Source of the DNA: an uncultured Ignatzschineria sp.
Lineage (GTDB): Bacteria; Pseudomonadota; Gammaproteobacteria; Cardiobacteriales; Wohlfahrtiimonadaceae
Assembly: GCA_945639195.1 (NCBI GenBank)
Contig: CALZEE010000013.1
Coordinates: 1-48,045 of the forward strand
Direction of reading: 5' to 3'
Length of the DNA stretch: 48,045 nucleotides
Shown here: one piece after another, positions 8,545 through 16,816 of the stretch
Layout of the letters: every line of letters begins with the position of its first letter
How positions within the stretch are numbered: position 1 is the first letter of the stretch
Notes under the pieces: generated by a model
Databases searched by the model: none
Seen by the model: the letters and a program-made list of their open reading frames with translations, nothing else
Told to the model about the DNA's origin: nothing
Translations under genes and position numbers: made by a program

Positions 8545-8560
8545 TGAATACGTATACATT
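8543..8560. promoter_or_regulatory. Putative LacI-family operator
   Basis: AATGAATA-CG-TATACATT is an 18-bp palindrome with central CG in which seven of eight half-site positions match. LacI-family proteins typically bind CG-centred palindromes of this size. It overlaps the -10 element and predicted start, a classical position for repression. Confidence 0.65.
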
Positions 8561-8580
8561 TTGGTATATAGATGAGTTTT

Positions 8581-8614
8581 CCTAAGCACCTGTATTGCCT
8601 TACAGGTGCTTAGG
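8581..8614 (+). other. Perfect 13-bp hairpin in the 5' leader of the permease mRNA
   Basis: CCTAAGCACCTGT (8581-8593) pairs perfectly with ACAGGTGCTTAGG (8602-8614) around an 8-base loop. No strong T-run follows, so it is not an obvious terminator. It sits between the predicted start point and the permease start and may stabilise or attenuate the transcript. Confidence 0.55.
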
Positions 8615-8651
8615 AGCTTGTTTATACAATAAAAATTAGAGGATTATAACC

Positions 8652-10064
8652 ATGCAAAAGTGGAAAAACAGAAAAGAGGGGGAAGTCAGTCCATACATTC
8701 CTCTGGGGCCTTTTCAGCTGAGATTGCCATTTATTCATTATCGATTTGAGTGGCCCGATTATATTCAAGGGTTGTTAATGTGCGCCGTGGATTTGGCGGC
8801 CATTCCGCTATTGATCACGTTGCTGGGGATGCCGTTTGAAGTTGCGTTAGCGATTGTTATGCTGAACGGGGCTTTCTACTTAACGCATCATCTCCTTGGG
8901 GATCCTTGTGTTCCGGGTTGGATTACGCCGGCCATTCCGCTCATCATTCTTTACTGTATGCAGTTCCCAGAAGGGCCAGAGCGCGTGCATTCACTCATTG
9001 CCTTCCAGATGATGCTCGGGGTGTTCTCGATCTTCCTTGGCGTGAGCAAGCTCTCTGAAAAGATGGTGCGTTACATTCCGCATGCGATTAAATGTGGGAT
9101 CGTAATGGGTGCCGGAATCGCAGCGATCATCTCTGTATTCCAAGTGGGTGGCAGATTCGAAACATTCCCGATCACAATCACGATCGCAGTGGGGATCTCG
9201 TTCTACTTACTCTTCTCGCAGCAGTTCCAAAAAATTAAACAAAAAAATCGCGTCCTGGGCTTAATCGCACAATTAGGCGTTTTCCCAATCATTATCTTAG
9301 CTGTTATCGTGGCACCACTTGTGGGTGAAGCGAGCTGGCCAACGATTAAGTGGGCATTCTCAGCGCCTGACTTCAAAAAACTCTGGAACGAATACACGGT
9401 CTTTGGTTTAGGAATGCCACCGCTCATGATGTTTGTGACTGCGCTTCCGACAGTGCTTGCGGCCTACATCGTACTGTTTGGCGATATCTTACAGAACCAA
9501 GCCTTTATCCGTGCTGGTCAGAAATTTAGACCAGATGAAAAAATCGAATATAAGAGTGATAGAGCGCACATGATCTTCGGGGGCCGAAATGCTGCGATGA
9601 GTATCATTGGGCCGGATGTCACAATGTGTGGACCGATCTGGTCAGCGATGCAAGTAGTAATGGTTGAGCGTTGGAAAAGTGGCCGTAAGGCGATGGATTC
9701 ACTCTTTGGCGGCGTTGGTTCATTCCGTTGGGGAACCAATACCGGCTTATTGCTTATGCCGATTGTGAGTTTAGTAGAACCAATCTTGGGCGTTGCTTTA
9801 GCATTGACACTTTTAATTCAAGGATTTGTGAACGTGAAAGTGGGCGTACTTGAAGCAAGAAGCCAAACAGACCTTGGAATTGCCGGCATTATCGCAGCGA
9901 TTCTCTGTATCAAAGGGGCAGGCTGGGCATTTGCTGCCGGCATTTTATTATGCTTCTTGATCTATGGACGTAACTTCTTTAAAGGCTCTGTAGATGACAC
10001 CTTTACGAAAGATCAGGCAGATCTCTTAAAAGAGACTGCAGCAGATACGAATAAGACGGCTTAA
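8652..10064 (+). CDS. SLC23/NCS2-like multi-pass permease of unknown substrate
   Basis: The 470-residue product is an inner-membrane protein with about 12-14 hydrophobic segments. GDPCVPGWITPAIPLIILY near residue 88 and the PTVLAAYIVLFGDILQNQAF region recall nucleobase/ascorbate (SLC23, NCS2) and SulP-type carriers with the 7+7 inverted-repeat fold. I assign only the broad superfamily. It begins after a GAGG ribosome site and is 15 bp before the iron-type dehydrogenase, so both are surely co-transcribed and probably take up and oxidise the same compound. Which compound is not visible. Confidence 0.7.
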   Translation: MQKWKNRKEGEVSPYIPLGPFQLRLPFIHYRFEWPDYIQGLLMCAVDLAAIPLLITLLGMPFEVALAIVMLNGAFYLTHHLLGDPCVPGWITPAIPLIILYCMQFPEGPERVHSLIAFQMMLGVFSIFLGVSKLSEKMVRYIPHAIKCGIVMGAGIAAIISVFQVGGRFETFPITITIAVGISFYLLFSQQFQKIKQKNRVLGLIAQLGVFPIIILAVIVAPLVGEASWPTIKWAFSAPDFKKLWNEYTVFGLGMPPLMMFVTALPTVLAAYIVLFGDILQNQAFIRAGQKFRPDEKIEYKSDRAHMIFGGRNAAMSIIGPDVTMCGPIWSAMQVVMVERWKSGRKAMDSLFGGVGSFRWGTNTGLLLMPIVSLVEPILGVALALTLLIQGFVNVKVGVLEARSQTDLGIAGIIAAILCIKGAGWAFAAGILLCFLIYGRNFFKGSVDDTFTKDQADLLKETAADTNKTA

Positions 10065-10079
10065 TAAGGAATAGATATC

Positions 10080-11240
10080 ATGACAACAAAAACAACGTTA
10101 GTGCCACAAACCTATCACGGTTGGAATGTTTGCGATTCGCTTCCAGAAATTGTGGGCGGCTTTAAAGTCCAAAACATTCTCATCATCGCAGATCCTTTCT
10201 TAATCTCTAGCGGATTAGTGCAAAAGCTCTCCGATAACTTGAGTGATTACAACATTACGGTATTCTCAGAGATCGAGCCAGAACCATCGCTCGTACTTGG
10301 CGAGAAGCTTGTGAAGTTTGCAAAAGATGCGAAAGCCGAATTAGTGATCGGGATTGGCGGCGGTAGTGCGCTGGATCTCTCAAAACTTGCGGCAGTATTG
10401 GCAGGGCATGAGGGCTTAGTGGCTGATTATCTCAATCTTTCAGGCTCATTATCACTTAGCCATAAAGGATTGCCAAAAATCCTTATCCCAACAACCTCAG
10501 GGACAGGTTCTGAAGTGACGAATATTTCGGTGCTCTCATTAGAAAGCAGCAAAGACGTGATCGCAGATGATTATCTCTTAGCGGATGTGGCGATTTTAGA
10601 CCCGGCATTAACAGTAAGTGTGCCGCCACGCGTAACAGCCGCAACAGGGATTGATGCTTTAACGCATGCGGTAGAAGCGTATCTCTCTATTAATGCAGAT
10701 CCAATTACCGATAATCTCGCATTAAGTGCCATTGAGTTTATCGTGCATTCATTACCTATCGCCTATAAAGATGGGACAAATGTGCAAGCAAGAACCAATA
10801 TGAGCTACGGCAGTTACTTAGCAGGGCTTGCATTCTTTAATGCCGGCGTTGCCGGAGTTCATGCATTGGCGTATCCACTGGGTGGTCAGTTCCATATTAG
10901 CCATGGGGAATCGAATGCATTACTACTTCCTTACGTGCTGGAATATATCCGTCCTTCATGTGTGGCAAAACTGAAGAATATCGCAAAAGTGATGGATCTC
11001 GATACAGTAGGAAAGAGTGATGAAGCTGTCTCTCTCTTAGTGATAGATGCATTACAAGCCCTTGTAAAAGAGGTGAATATCCCGGCAACCTTGCAGGAAT
11101 TTGATATTACGCTTGAGCATCTTGATGGCTTAACAAAAGATGCTTTAAAACAGAAGCGTCTCTTAGCAAGAAGCCCAAGACTCTTAGCAGAGGAAGATAT
11201 CGCCTTGATCTACAAAGCAGCGTGGAATGGTGGTTTTTAA
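10080..11240 (+). CDS. Iron-containing (group III) alcohol dehydrogenase
   Basis: The 386-residue length is normal. The N-terminal NAD(P)-binding half has GIGGGSALD at 91-99 and PTTSGTGSE at 138-144. The C-terminal half supplies metal ligands expected as Asp192 and His196 (DALTH), His261 and His275 (FHISHG). The conserved His between the last two (position 267 in E. coli FucO) is Tyr265 here (AYPLGG), which may alter specificity. These enzymes interconvert alcohols or hydroxy acids with aldehydes or oxo acids. The gene is coupled to the permease at 8652 and likely controlled by the LacI protein at 7496. Confidence 0.92.
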   Translation: MTTKTTLVPQTYHGWNVCDSLPEIVGGFKVQNILIIADPFLISSGLVQKLSDNLSDYNITVFSEIEPEPSLVLGEKLVKFAKDAKAELVIGIGGGSALDLSKLAAVLAGHEGLVADYLNLSGSLSLSHKGLPKILIPTTSGTGSEVTNISVLSLESSKDVIADDYLLADVAILDPALTVSVPPRVTAATGIDALTHAVEAYLSINADPITDNLALSAIEFIVHSLPIAYKDGTNVQARTNMSYGSYLAGLAFFNAGVAGVHALAYPLGGQFHISHGESNALLLPYVLEYIRPSCVAKLKNIAKVMDLDTVGKSDEAVSLLVIDALQALVKEVNIPATLQEFDITLEHLDGLTKDALKQKRLLARSPRLLAEEDIALIYKAAWNGGF

Positions 11241-11283
11241 GATAGTGTGATCATCGATCGATAGAACATCGACTGATAAAAGT

Positions 11284-11317
11284 AAGGCTCACTCTTATTA
11301 TAGAGTGAGCCTTTTTT
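11284..11317 (+). terminator. Intrinsic terminator of the permease-dehydrogenase operon
   Basis: GGCTCACTCT (11286-11295) pairs perfectly with AGAGTGAGCC (11302-11311) and is followed by six T. It lies 45 bp after the dehydrogenase stop. Confidence 0.9.
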
Positions 11318-11423
11318 GTGGGTGGATTTTGGGATTTATTGGGTTCATTCGATTCATTGGCACAGTAGATCGGTAGATAATGTCGGCTCTCGATGCTTTT
11401 GAGGGATTAAATGGGGGATTAAT

Positions 11424-12131
11424 TTACCTGTAAATTTGATCGAACCATTCAAAAGCGCGGATATATTGCATGTCATTGAGAATGTCGATTTGATTCTCTT
11501 TGGCATTATCCTCAAAGCTTTGAGGGTCGTAAAATTCTAGTTCGATATAATCCGTCTCAATTTCCTCACCAAGCACTTCATCATACTCATACTGCTCGGG
11601 GATATGATAATCGAAGCAGGCGGTAACATTTGCCATCAGGGCAAAGAGATCGGCTTTATCGTATTGAGATTTTAGTGCCTGAAATATTTTCCGGCGATAA
11701 GATGCTTGGACATGTTTTTCAAAAAACGATGAGAAATTAGGGCGCTCATCTTCGATAAGATCATCATATTCTTCCGGATGGTAACCTATAAGTTCTTCAG
11801 GCGAGAAGAGATCATGTATCGTGATTGGGGAAAGATTCAGGTGTTCGCGGTAAGCAGCGTATGAGTGACCATGATAACCCCGGCAATAATCGAGCGAAGA
11901 TAGATCCCAGCTTTCTTCGGCTGCATAGTGGCAAAATCGGCGGTAGAGATCTACTAATGTACAGGCGATGAGATAAGATTCTAAAGACGTATCTTTCCCT
12001 GATTTTTTGATCACATCCATAATGCCGGCATTATCTAGCGCAGATTCTAAAAGATCATAGAGAAAAGATTCGGTGTTATGCGTCCAGGCACTCATTTCTT
12101 TATAGAAGATATTCATATCGTTAAAAGCCAT
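11424..12131 (-). CDS. Hypothetical acidic protein, 235 aa
   Basis: ATG at 12131 is chosen because AAAGGAAAA precedes it; an in-frame start 21 codons earlier lacks a ribosome site. The product begins MAFNDMNIFYKEMS and is rich in Tyr, Asp and Glu, with no signal peptide or membrane segment. Acidic patches (YHPEEYDDLIEDERP and EYDEVLGEEIETD) are prominent. I recognise no catalytic motif or family. It stands alone, convergent with the dehydrogenase operon. Confidence 0.75.
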   Translation of the reverse strand: MAFNDMNIFYKEMSAWTHNTESFLYDLLESALDNAGIMDVIKKSGKDTSLESYLIACTLVDLYRRFCHYAAEESWDLSSLDYCRGYHGHSYAAYREHLNLSPITIHDLFSPEELIGYHPEEYDDLIEDERPNFSSFFEKHVQASYRRKIFQALKSQYDKADLFALMANVTACFDYHIPEQYEYDEVLGEEIETDYIELEFYDPQSFEDNAKENQIDILNDMQYIRAFEWFDQIYR

Positions 12132-12493
12132 TATTTTTCCTTTCTTAAGATAATAAATTGATGATTTTAAGATTTTAGCGCTAGGATCTTTCATAAATCA
12201 CTCGTAACTTTTTAACATAATCTGCCGGGAGTTCAAGCACTCTGTAAAATCATTTTATTCAAGTTGGGTGGTTTAACGGGTAATGAGAGAAACATAAAGG
12301 CATATCAACATCGGGATAAGAAGCCTTTTCAAGGATAAAAAAGATCGCTCCTTAAATTTGAAATGATAAATAATTAACCATCTTTCGAACGAGAAGAATC
12401 ATGGGGCATTTGGCATGCTTGTATCGAGAAAGGGTCTATTATTTATGTCTTAAAAAGAGCCGTGGCTGGCAATAATGGTTGAGGTATGTAAAA

Positions 12494-12512
12494 TATTATT
12501 GATAATAATTTA
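12494..12512. promoter_or_regulatory. Possible Fur-box-like site upstream of MscS-like gene
   Basis: TATTATTGATAATAATTTA contains ATTGATAATAATT, which matches the core of the E. coli Fur consensus (AATGATAATCATT) at 11 of 13 positions. It lies 21 bp before the start at 12533. The region is AT-rich, so chance similarity is possible. The rest of the 400-bp gap 12132-12532 shows no gene. Confidence 0.3.
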
Positions 12513-12532
12513 CATATCAAATAGTTAAGGTA

Positions 12533-14254
12533 ATGATGATCATAAAAAGAGAAGGGTTATTACAGAGAGTCGGGATTTCAGTGGCTGTTTTACTGGCAGC
12601 GATATTATTCATGGTGGGAAATGTGAGTGATGCGCAAGGTCCTCCTAAGAATATTGTGAAAGAGAATACGCTCTCGTTAAATCAGATACGAGGAAATTTG
12701 GAAGATGTAAATGCGAAGCGTGCCAATATTATGCACGAGCTTGAAACAACAGAGGATGAAGATCATCGGGAAAGTTTAGAGCTCGCGCTCGCGCAACTAA
12801 ATCAGCAGAAGCGTAATTTTGAGAAGATGTTTGAGAAGACTGCACTCGGCGGATTAGAAGTAGAACTGTATGATGTTTCTAGTAATGAAGAGGAGGAAAT
12901 TCTTCATTATGACTGGCAAAAAGAGCTGATTAAAATTGTGCAGCCGGTGTTTAGCTCGCTGCAAAACCTAACGGAATCTCAGCGTAAACGTGATTTTATT
13001 CGTACAACGCGAGCAGAGTTACAAAATAACCTTCTATCGATTGACGATGCTTTGCTTCATTTAAGTGAGATCCATGAAGACCATCTTTCTGAGTCTTCTA
13101 TTAAGCAAATTAATAAAATTCGCAATAACTGGGAGATTAAACGGGCCTATTATGCGAATCAGTTAGAGCTTATTAATCTACAATATCGTGAGATTGAAAG
13201 AGAGGGATCTTTTGCTTCTCGCGTCACACAAGGCGCTTGGGATTTCTTGAGTAATCAGGGCAAGACATTGCTCTTAAGTATTGGGACATTTTTTGGATTG
13301 CTCTATCTATTCTCGTGGGTGCTTCGTCGAGTGGTAGAACGCCATGAGAAGAAGTTGCGAGCGCATCGACATGTGAAAAGAGCAACGCTTGCTTGGCGTT
13401 TGATGCTGCTTCTATATGAGATCTTCTCATTTGTAATCTCTTTCACGGCGCTACTTGTGATCTTGCATTCATCGGGAGATATGGTGCTCTTTGGATTTGC
13501 GATACTCATTATCTTGGCGATGATTATTAGTTTGAGAAACTCTATCCCGGCATATTTTCAGCGCTTAAGAACCTTTTTAAATATGGGGTTAGCTAGAGAA
13601 GGGGAACGTGTAGTTTATCAAGGGATTCCTTGGGAGATTGAACATATCAATCTCTATTCTGTCTATTTAGTGAATCCATCGCTTGATAATGGGCGCGTTC
13701 GTTTAACCATCGATTATCTGGAAGGTATGGTTTCGAGGGATGTCCCACATGATGAAGCGTACTATCCAACAAATGCCGGAGATACCGTACTTATAGAGGG
13801 CATTTATGCAACGATCATCCGTCAAACGCCCGAGACAATTTATCTCAATAGCTATGGTGCGGCATTAGAGTATGGAACAGAAGAGTTTGCTGCACGAAAA
13901 CCATTGAATATTACGACGGGGTATATTGCGAGCACGCAGTTTATCTTAAACCGTTCTCATGCAATGGATGATATCGAGAAGATTATTGCAGATCTGAAGA
14001 TTGTAACAGAAGAGGAAGTTGCGAAAAATCCTGAGATGATGCCATTTGTAACAGCTGTGCATAGTAATTATCGAGGGCTCAATCTTTATGGGGATCTCGT
14101 TTTTGGCATGAGTATTGCAATGGGACCCAATGCTGAAGGCTACTATAATTCTAGCCCCCGATTCCTACAACGATGTGCGCTTATTGCCGTCGAACGATTT
14201 AGTTGGCAGTTGCCAGATAGGCCGATGATGGCATTACCGAGCGAGGCATCTTGA
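12533..14254 (+). CDS. MscS-like membrane protein with periplasmic coiled coil
   Basis: The 573-residue product has an N-terminal hydrophobic signal/anchor (residues 10-30) and a long charged, Gln/Glu-rich helical region (about 35-225) likely forming a periplasmic coiled coil. Three to four transmembrane helices follow at about 240-340. The soluble C-terminal part begins RTFLNMGLAREGERVVYQGIPWEIEHINLYSVYL, resembling the beta domain after TM3 of mechanosensitive channels. The pore helix lacks the regular Gly/Ala pattern of E. coli MscS, so channel activity is inferred only. ATG 12533 or 12536 may be the start (AAGG precedes). A Fur-like site lies upstream. Confidence 0.55.
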   Translation: MMIIKREGLLQRVGISVAVLLAAILFMVGNVSDAQGPPKNIVKENTLSLNQIRGNLEDVNAKRANIMHELETTEDEDHRESLELALAQLNQQKRNFEKMFEKTALGGLEVELYDVSSNEEEEILHYDWQKELIKIVQPVFSSLQNLTESQRKRDFIRTTRAELQNNLLSIDDALLHLSEIHEDHLSESSIKQINKIRNNWEIKRAYYANQLELINLQYREIEREGSFASRVTQGAWDFLSNQGKTLLLSIGTFFGLLYLFSWVLRRVVERHEKKLRAHRHVKRATLAWRLMLLLYEIFSFVISFTALLVILHSSGDMVLFGFAILIILAMIISLRNSIPAYFQRLRTFLNMGLAREGERVVYQGIPWEIEHINLYSVYLVNPSLDNGRVRLTIDYLEGMVSRDVPHDEAYYPTNAGDTVLIEGIYATIIRQTPETIYLNSYGAALEYGTEEFAARKPLNITTGYIASTQFILNRSHAMDDIEKIIADLKIVTEEEVAKNPEMMPFVTAVHSNYRGLNLYGDLVFGMSIAMGPNAEGYYNSSPRFLQRCALIAVERFSWQLPDRPMMALPSEAS

Positions 14255-14364
14255 TAAGCTGCTATCGTCGTCGTAATCGGATAGCTCTACAGCTTTAGAG
14301 GCTGTAGCATCGCCCTGAATGATCCGATTTGTTTCAGACTATTGATCGCGAATAGTTTCATGTT

Positions 14365-14400
14365 CAAAGCCCTTCATACACAGTGAGAAGGGCTTTTTTA
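14365..14400 (+). terminator. Terminator after MscS-like gene
   Basis: AGCCCTTC (14368-14375) pairs with GAAGGGCT (14387-14394) and is followed by a run of T. Confidence 0.85.
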
Positions 14401-14446
14401 TGTCGAAGCGATTAAAGATGTTTCCTCTCTGAGAAAATTCAGACAA

Positions 14447-14478
14447 ATAAAAAACCCACTGTTTCCAGTGGGTTTTCT
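14447..14478 (-). terminator. Terminator of the rpsF-rpsR-rplI operon
   Basis: AACCCACT (14453-14460) pairs with AGTGGGTT (14467-14474). Read leftward, the stem is followed by TTTTTTATTTG. A shorter T-run on the other side makes it partly bidirectional. Confidence 0.85.
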
Positions 14479-14535
14479 TGATTCATTGTCTTAGGATGAA
14501 TTTTATTAATATTTTTTAAACTTTTACTCTACAAC

Positions 14536-14982
14536 TTATTCAGCTGTAACGTTTACTGTGATTTCAACGTTAACATCTGCATGAAGATGAAGTGTAACAG
14601 TGTGCTCACCAAGTGAACGAATTGCGCTATCGTTGATACGAACTTCTTTACGGTCAACAGGAACGCCTGCATCAGTAATAAGTGTAGCGATATCTTGTGC
14701 AGTTACTGAACCGAATAAACGGCCTTCTGAACCTGAGTTTGCAGCAATCGTCATTACTAAACCTGCAAGTTTTTCACCACGTGCTGTAGCTGCTGCTAAA
14801 ACGTCTGCTTGTTTCATTTCGAGTTCAGCGCGACGCTCTTCGAAACGAGCAATGTTTGCTGGTGTCGCTTCAGTAGCTAAGCTTTGTGGAAGAAGGTAGT
14901 TACGTGCAAATCCTGGTTTTACATCAACTGTGTCACCAAGAGAACCTAAATTTTCAATTTTTTCTAAAAGAATAACTTTCAT
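14536..14982 (-). CDS. rplI: 50S ribosomal protein L9
   Basis: The 148-residue product is full length and begins MKVILLEKIENLGSLGDTV followed by VKPGFARNYLLP, the signature N-terminal domain of L9 that binds 23S rRNA. A connecting helix and the C-terminal domain (SGSEGRLFGSVTAQDI, ending in VTVNVTAE) follow. It is the last gene of the leftward rpsF-rpsR-rplI operon, 19 bp after rpsR, and is followed by a strong terminator. Confidence 0.98.
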   Translation of the reverse strand: MKVILLEKIENLGSLGDTVDVKPGFARNYLLPQSLATEATPANIARFEERRAELEMKQADVLAAATARGEKLAGLVMTIAANSGSEGRLFGSVTAQDIATLITDAGVPVDRKEVRINDSAIRSLGEHTVTLHLHADVNVEITVNVTAE

Positions 14983-15001
14983 TGTATCTCCCTGTGGACA
15001 A

Positions 15002-15226
15002 TTAGTGTTGATCTGTGTATGGGATCAATGCAATGTAGCGCGCACGTTTGATTGCAGTTGCAAGTTGACGCTGATAGCGAGCACTTGTACCTGTAACGCG
15101 GCTTGGTACGATTTTACCAGTTTCAGTGATGTAATTTTTTAAGAGATTTACATCTTTGTAGTCGATTTCTTTAACGCCTTCAGCGGTAAAACGACAATAT
15201 TTTCTACGACGAACATAACGTGACAT
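15002..15226 (-). CDS. rpsR: 30S ribosomal protein S18
   Basis: The 74-residue product has the S18 signatures YCRF near the start, [31 protein letters not shown] and the basic [16 protein letters not shown] end. It binds S6 on the 30S platform, and the two genes are neighbours. Only 43 bp separate it from rpsF, with no priB gene in between, unlike the enterobacterial arrangement. Confidence 0.98.
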   Translation of the reverse strand: MSRYVRRRKYCRFTAEGVKEIDYKDVNLLKNYITETGKIVPSRVTGTSARYQRQLATAIKRARYIALIPYTDQH

Positions 15227-15269
15227 AATTTATTACCTTTTTAATAGAATTTTGAAAAGAGCTGAGGGA

Positions 15270-15671
15270 CTATGCTTCTTCGCTGTTATCATCAGCGTCG
15301 TCTGCATTATCTTCTTCAACTTCAACTTCTTCACGTACTTCAACATTACGCTCAGGTTTAGCTGCGATTACAGATACTTCTGTTTCAGCTTCATCTTTGT
15401 TGATGATGAGATCACGGATCACAGCATCGTTGAAACGGAACGCAGTTTGAAGTTCTTCTAAGGCAACTTTGTCACACTCAATGTTTAAAAGAACATAATG
15501 TGCTTTATGAATTTTTTGAATTGGGTATGCAAGTTGACGACGACCCCAATCTTCTAAACGATGAATCGCTCCACCATTGTCAGTAACAATAGCTTTGTAA
15601 CGATCAATCATCGCTGGAACTTGTTCGCTTTGGTCTGGATGAACCAGAAAAATTACTTCGTAATGACGCAT
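15270..15671 (-). CDS. rpsF: 30S ribosomal protein S6
   Basis: The 133-residue product begins [18 protein letters not shown] and contains [19 protein letters not shown] and [10 protein letters not shown], typical of S6. It ends in a long acidic tail ([20 protein letters not shown]), an extension of the kind that in E. coli S6 receives extra Glu residues from RimK; no rimK is visible here. First gene of the operon, preceded by AAGGAG. Confidence 0.98.
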   Translation of the reverse strand: MRHYEVIFLVHPDQSEQVPAMIDRYKAIVTDNGGAIHRLEDWGRRQLAYPIQKIHKAHYVLLNIECDKVALEELQTAFRFNDAVIRDLIINKDEAETEVSVIAAKPERNVEVREEVEVEEDNADDADDNSEEA

Positions 15672-15706
15672 TATTCATGCTCCTTATGGATTTAAAAATA
15701 TTTAAA

Positions 15707-15783
15707 GTCTTTTAATAACACCATAAAAGACAAGGAGACCTAGACCCTTTTTATAAAAGGTCAAAATCAAGCTGAGCATTATA
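15707..15783 (-). promoter_or_regulatory. rpsF promoter and leader hairpin
   Basis: Read leftward, TATAAT lies at 15783-15778. In the leader, GTCTTTTA and TAAAAGAC (15731-15707) form an 8-bp hairpin about 35 bases before rpsF. Many rpsF operons are autoregulated by the S6:S18 complex through a leader RNA; whether this hairpin is that element cannot be decided, since the characteristic CCG bulge was not identified with certainty. Confidence 0.45.
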
Positions 15784-15946
15784 CCGATCTTTTTTTGGAA
15801 AAGAAAGGTTGAAACAGTTAAATCCCGACGGCTCACCTTTATTCGGGCTGTTTATATGTCATAAAACGATCAATTGCCGGGGCTTTCTTAAAGTCGCCTA
15901 GTAATTGAAGTCGTCATTATGGGTGTTTGATGATCGAGGCTTCGAT

Positions 15947-16771
15947 TTAAGCCACTTTGCGAAGGAGTGATTCTCCAAGCTTAACGGGGTGATACTCTTT
16001 TAGCGCTGATTCTAAAGCGAGATCGTTATTTTCGGTAATCACAATTACCGTTGATCCCATATTAAAGCGCCCCATCTCTTCGCCTTTTTCAAGGGAGATC
16101 TCTTCATGCGAGTAATCACTATATTTAAGAATGGATGCGTAGGGCGGTGTAATAGTGCCATCCCAAACGGTTTCCATACTAGATACATTAATCGCACCTA
16201 CTAAGATCACAATCACTTTGCCATGTGCGGTATCAAAAACGGATACGTGACGCTCGTTTTCTGCAAAGAGCGTAGGGATATTTTCGGCCGTTTTTAATGA
16301 GACGCTATAGAGTTTTCCGGGGATATGAATGGTTCTTTCAAGTTTTCCGGCAATGGGCATATGAATGCGATGATAATCTCTTGGTGAGAGGTAGATTGTT
16401 GCAAATTGACCATCTTTAAATGTTTGGGCAAGCTCAGGATCCGCGATGAGCGCCTCGAGCGTAAAGTCATGGCCTTTTGCACGAATAAATTGTGTATTAC
16501 TGAGCGTGCCACACGCTGCAATTTTACCATCTGCCGGCATAACAACTTCAGCGTCGCTGATTGGACGTGCTTCAGGCTTTAATTCACGCGTGAAGAAATC
16601 ATTAAAAGAGCTAAATTCTTGAGGAGTTTGTCTAACGCAGTCCTGCCACTCTATCTTATAGATCTTGGCAAATTGACTGATAAAGAGATTTTTAAACCAT
16701 CCTGTTTTTACGCGGGTAATTTTACGGAAAAACCAAGAGGAGAGTCTCTGAAAGGTAATATTTTTTAACAT
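15947..16771 (-). CDS. psd: Phosphatidylserine decarboxylase proenzyme
   Basis: The 274-residue product has the family features in order: SSFNDFFTRELKPEARP at about 54-70, PADGK at 79-83, LSPRDYHRIHMP at 128-139 with the conserved His residues, and the self-cleavage triad G239-S240-T241 (in MGST, where LGST is usual). Cleavage before Ser240 would create the pyruvoyl group. It makes phosphatidylethanolamine at the inner membrane. The gene follows kdsB on the same strand after 45 bp, so both belong to an envelope-biosynthesis unit. Confidence 0.96.
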   Translation of the reverse strand: MLKNITFQRLSSWFFRKITRVKTGWFKNLFISQFAKIYKIEWQDCVRQTPQEFSSFNDFFTRELKPEARPISDAEVVMPADGKIAACGTLSNTQFIRAKGHDFTLEALIADPELAQTFKDGQFATIYLSPRDYHRIHMPIAGKLERTIHIPGKLYSVSLKTAENIPTLFAENERHVSVFDTAHGKVIVILVGAINVSSMETVWDGTITPPYASILKYSDYSHEEISLEKGEEMGRFNMGSTVIVITENNDLALESALKEYHPVKLGESLLRKVA

Positions 16772-16816
16772 GGGAATAAACGCTCACGTAACGATAATCA
16801 ATAGGGGATTTAGAGG

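Noticed and set aside
14600..14899. 99-codon frame on the plus strand inside rplI
   Set aside because: Antisense shadow of L9 with no independent support.
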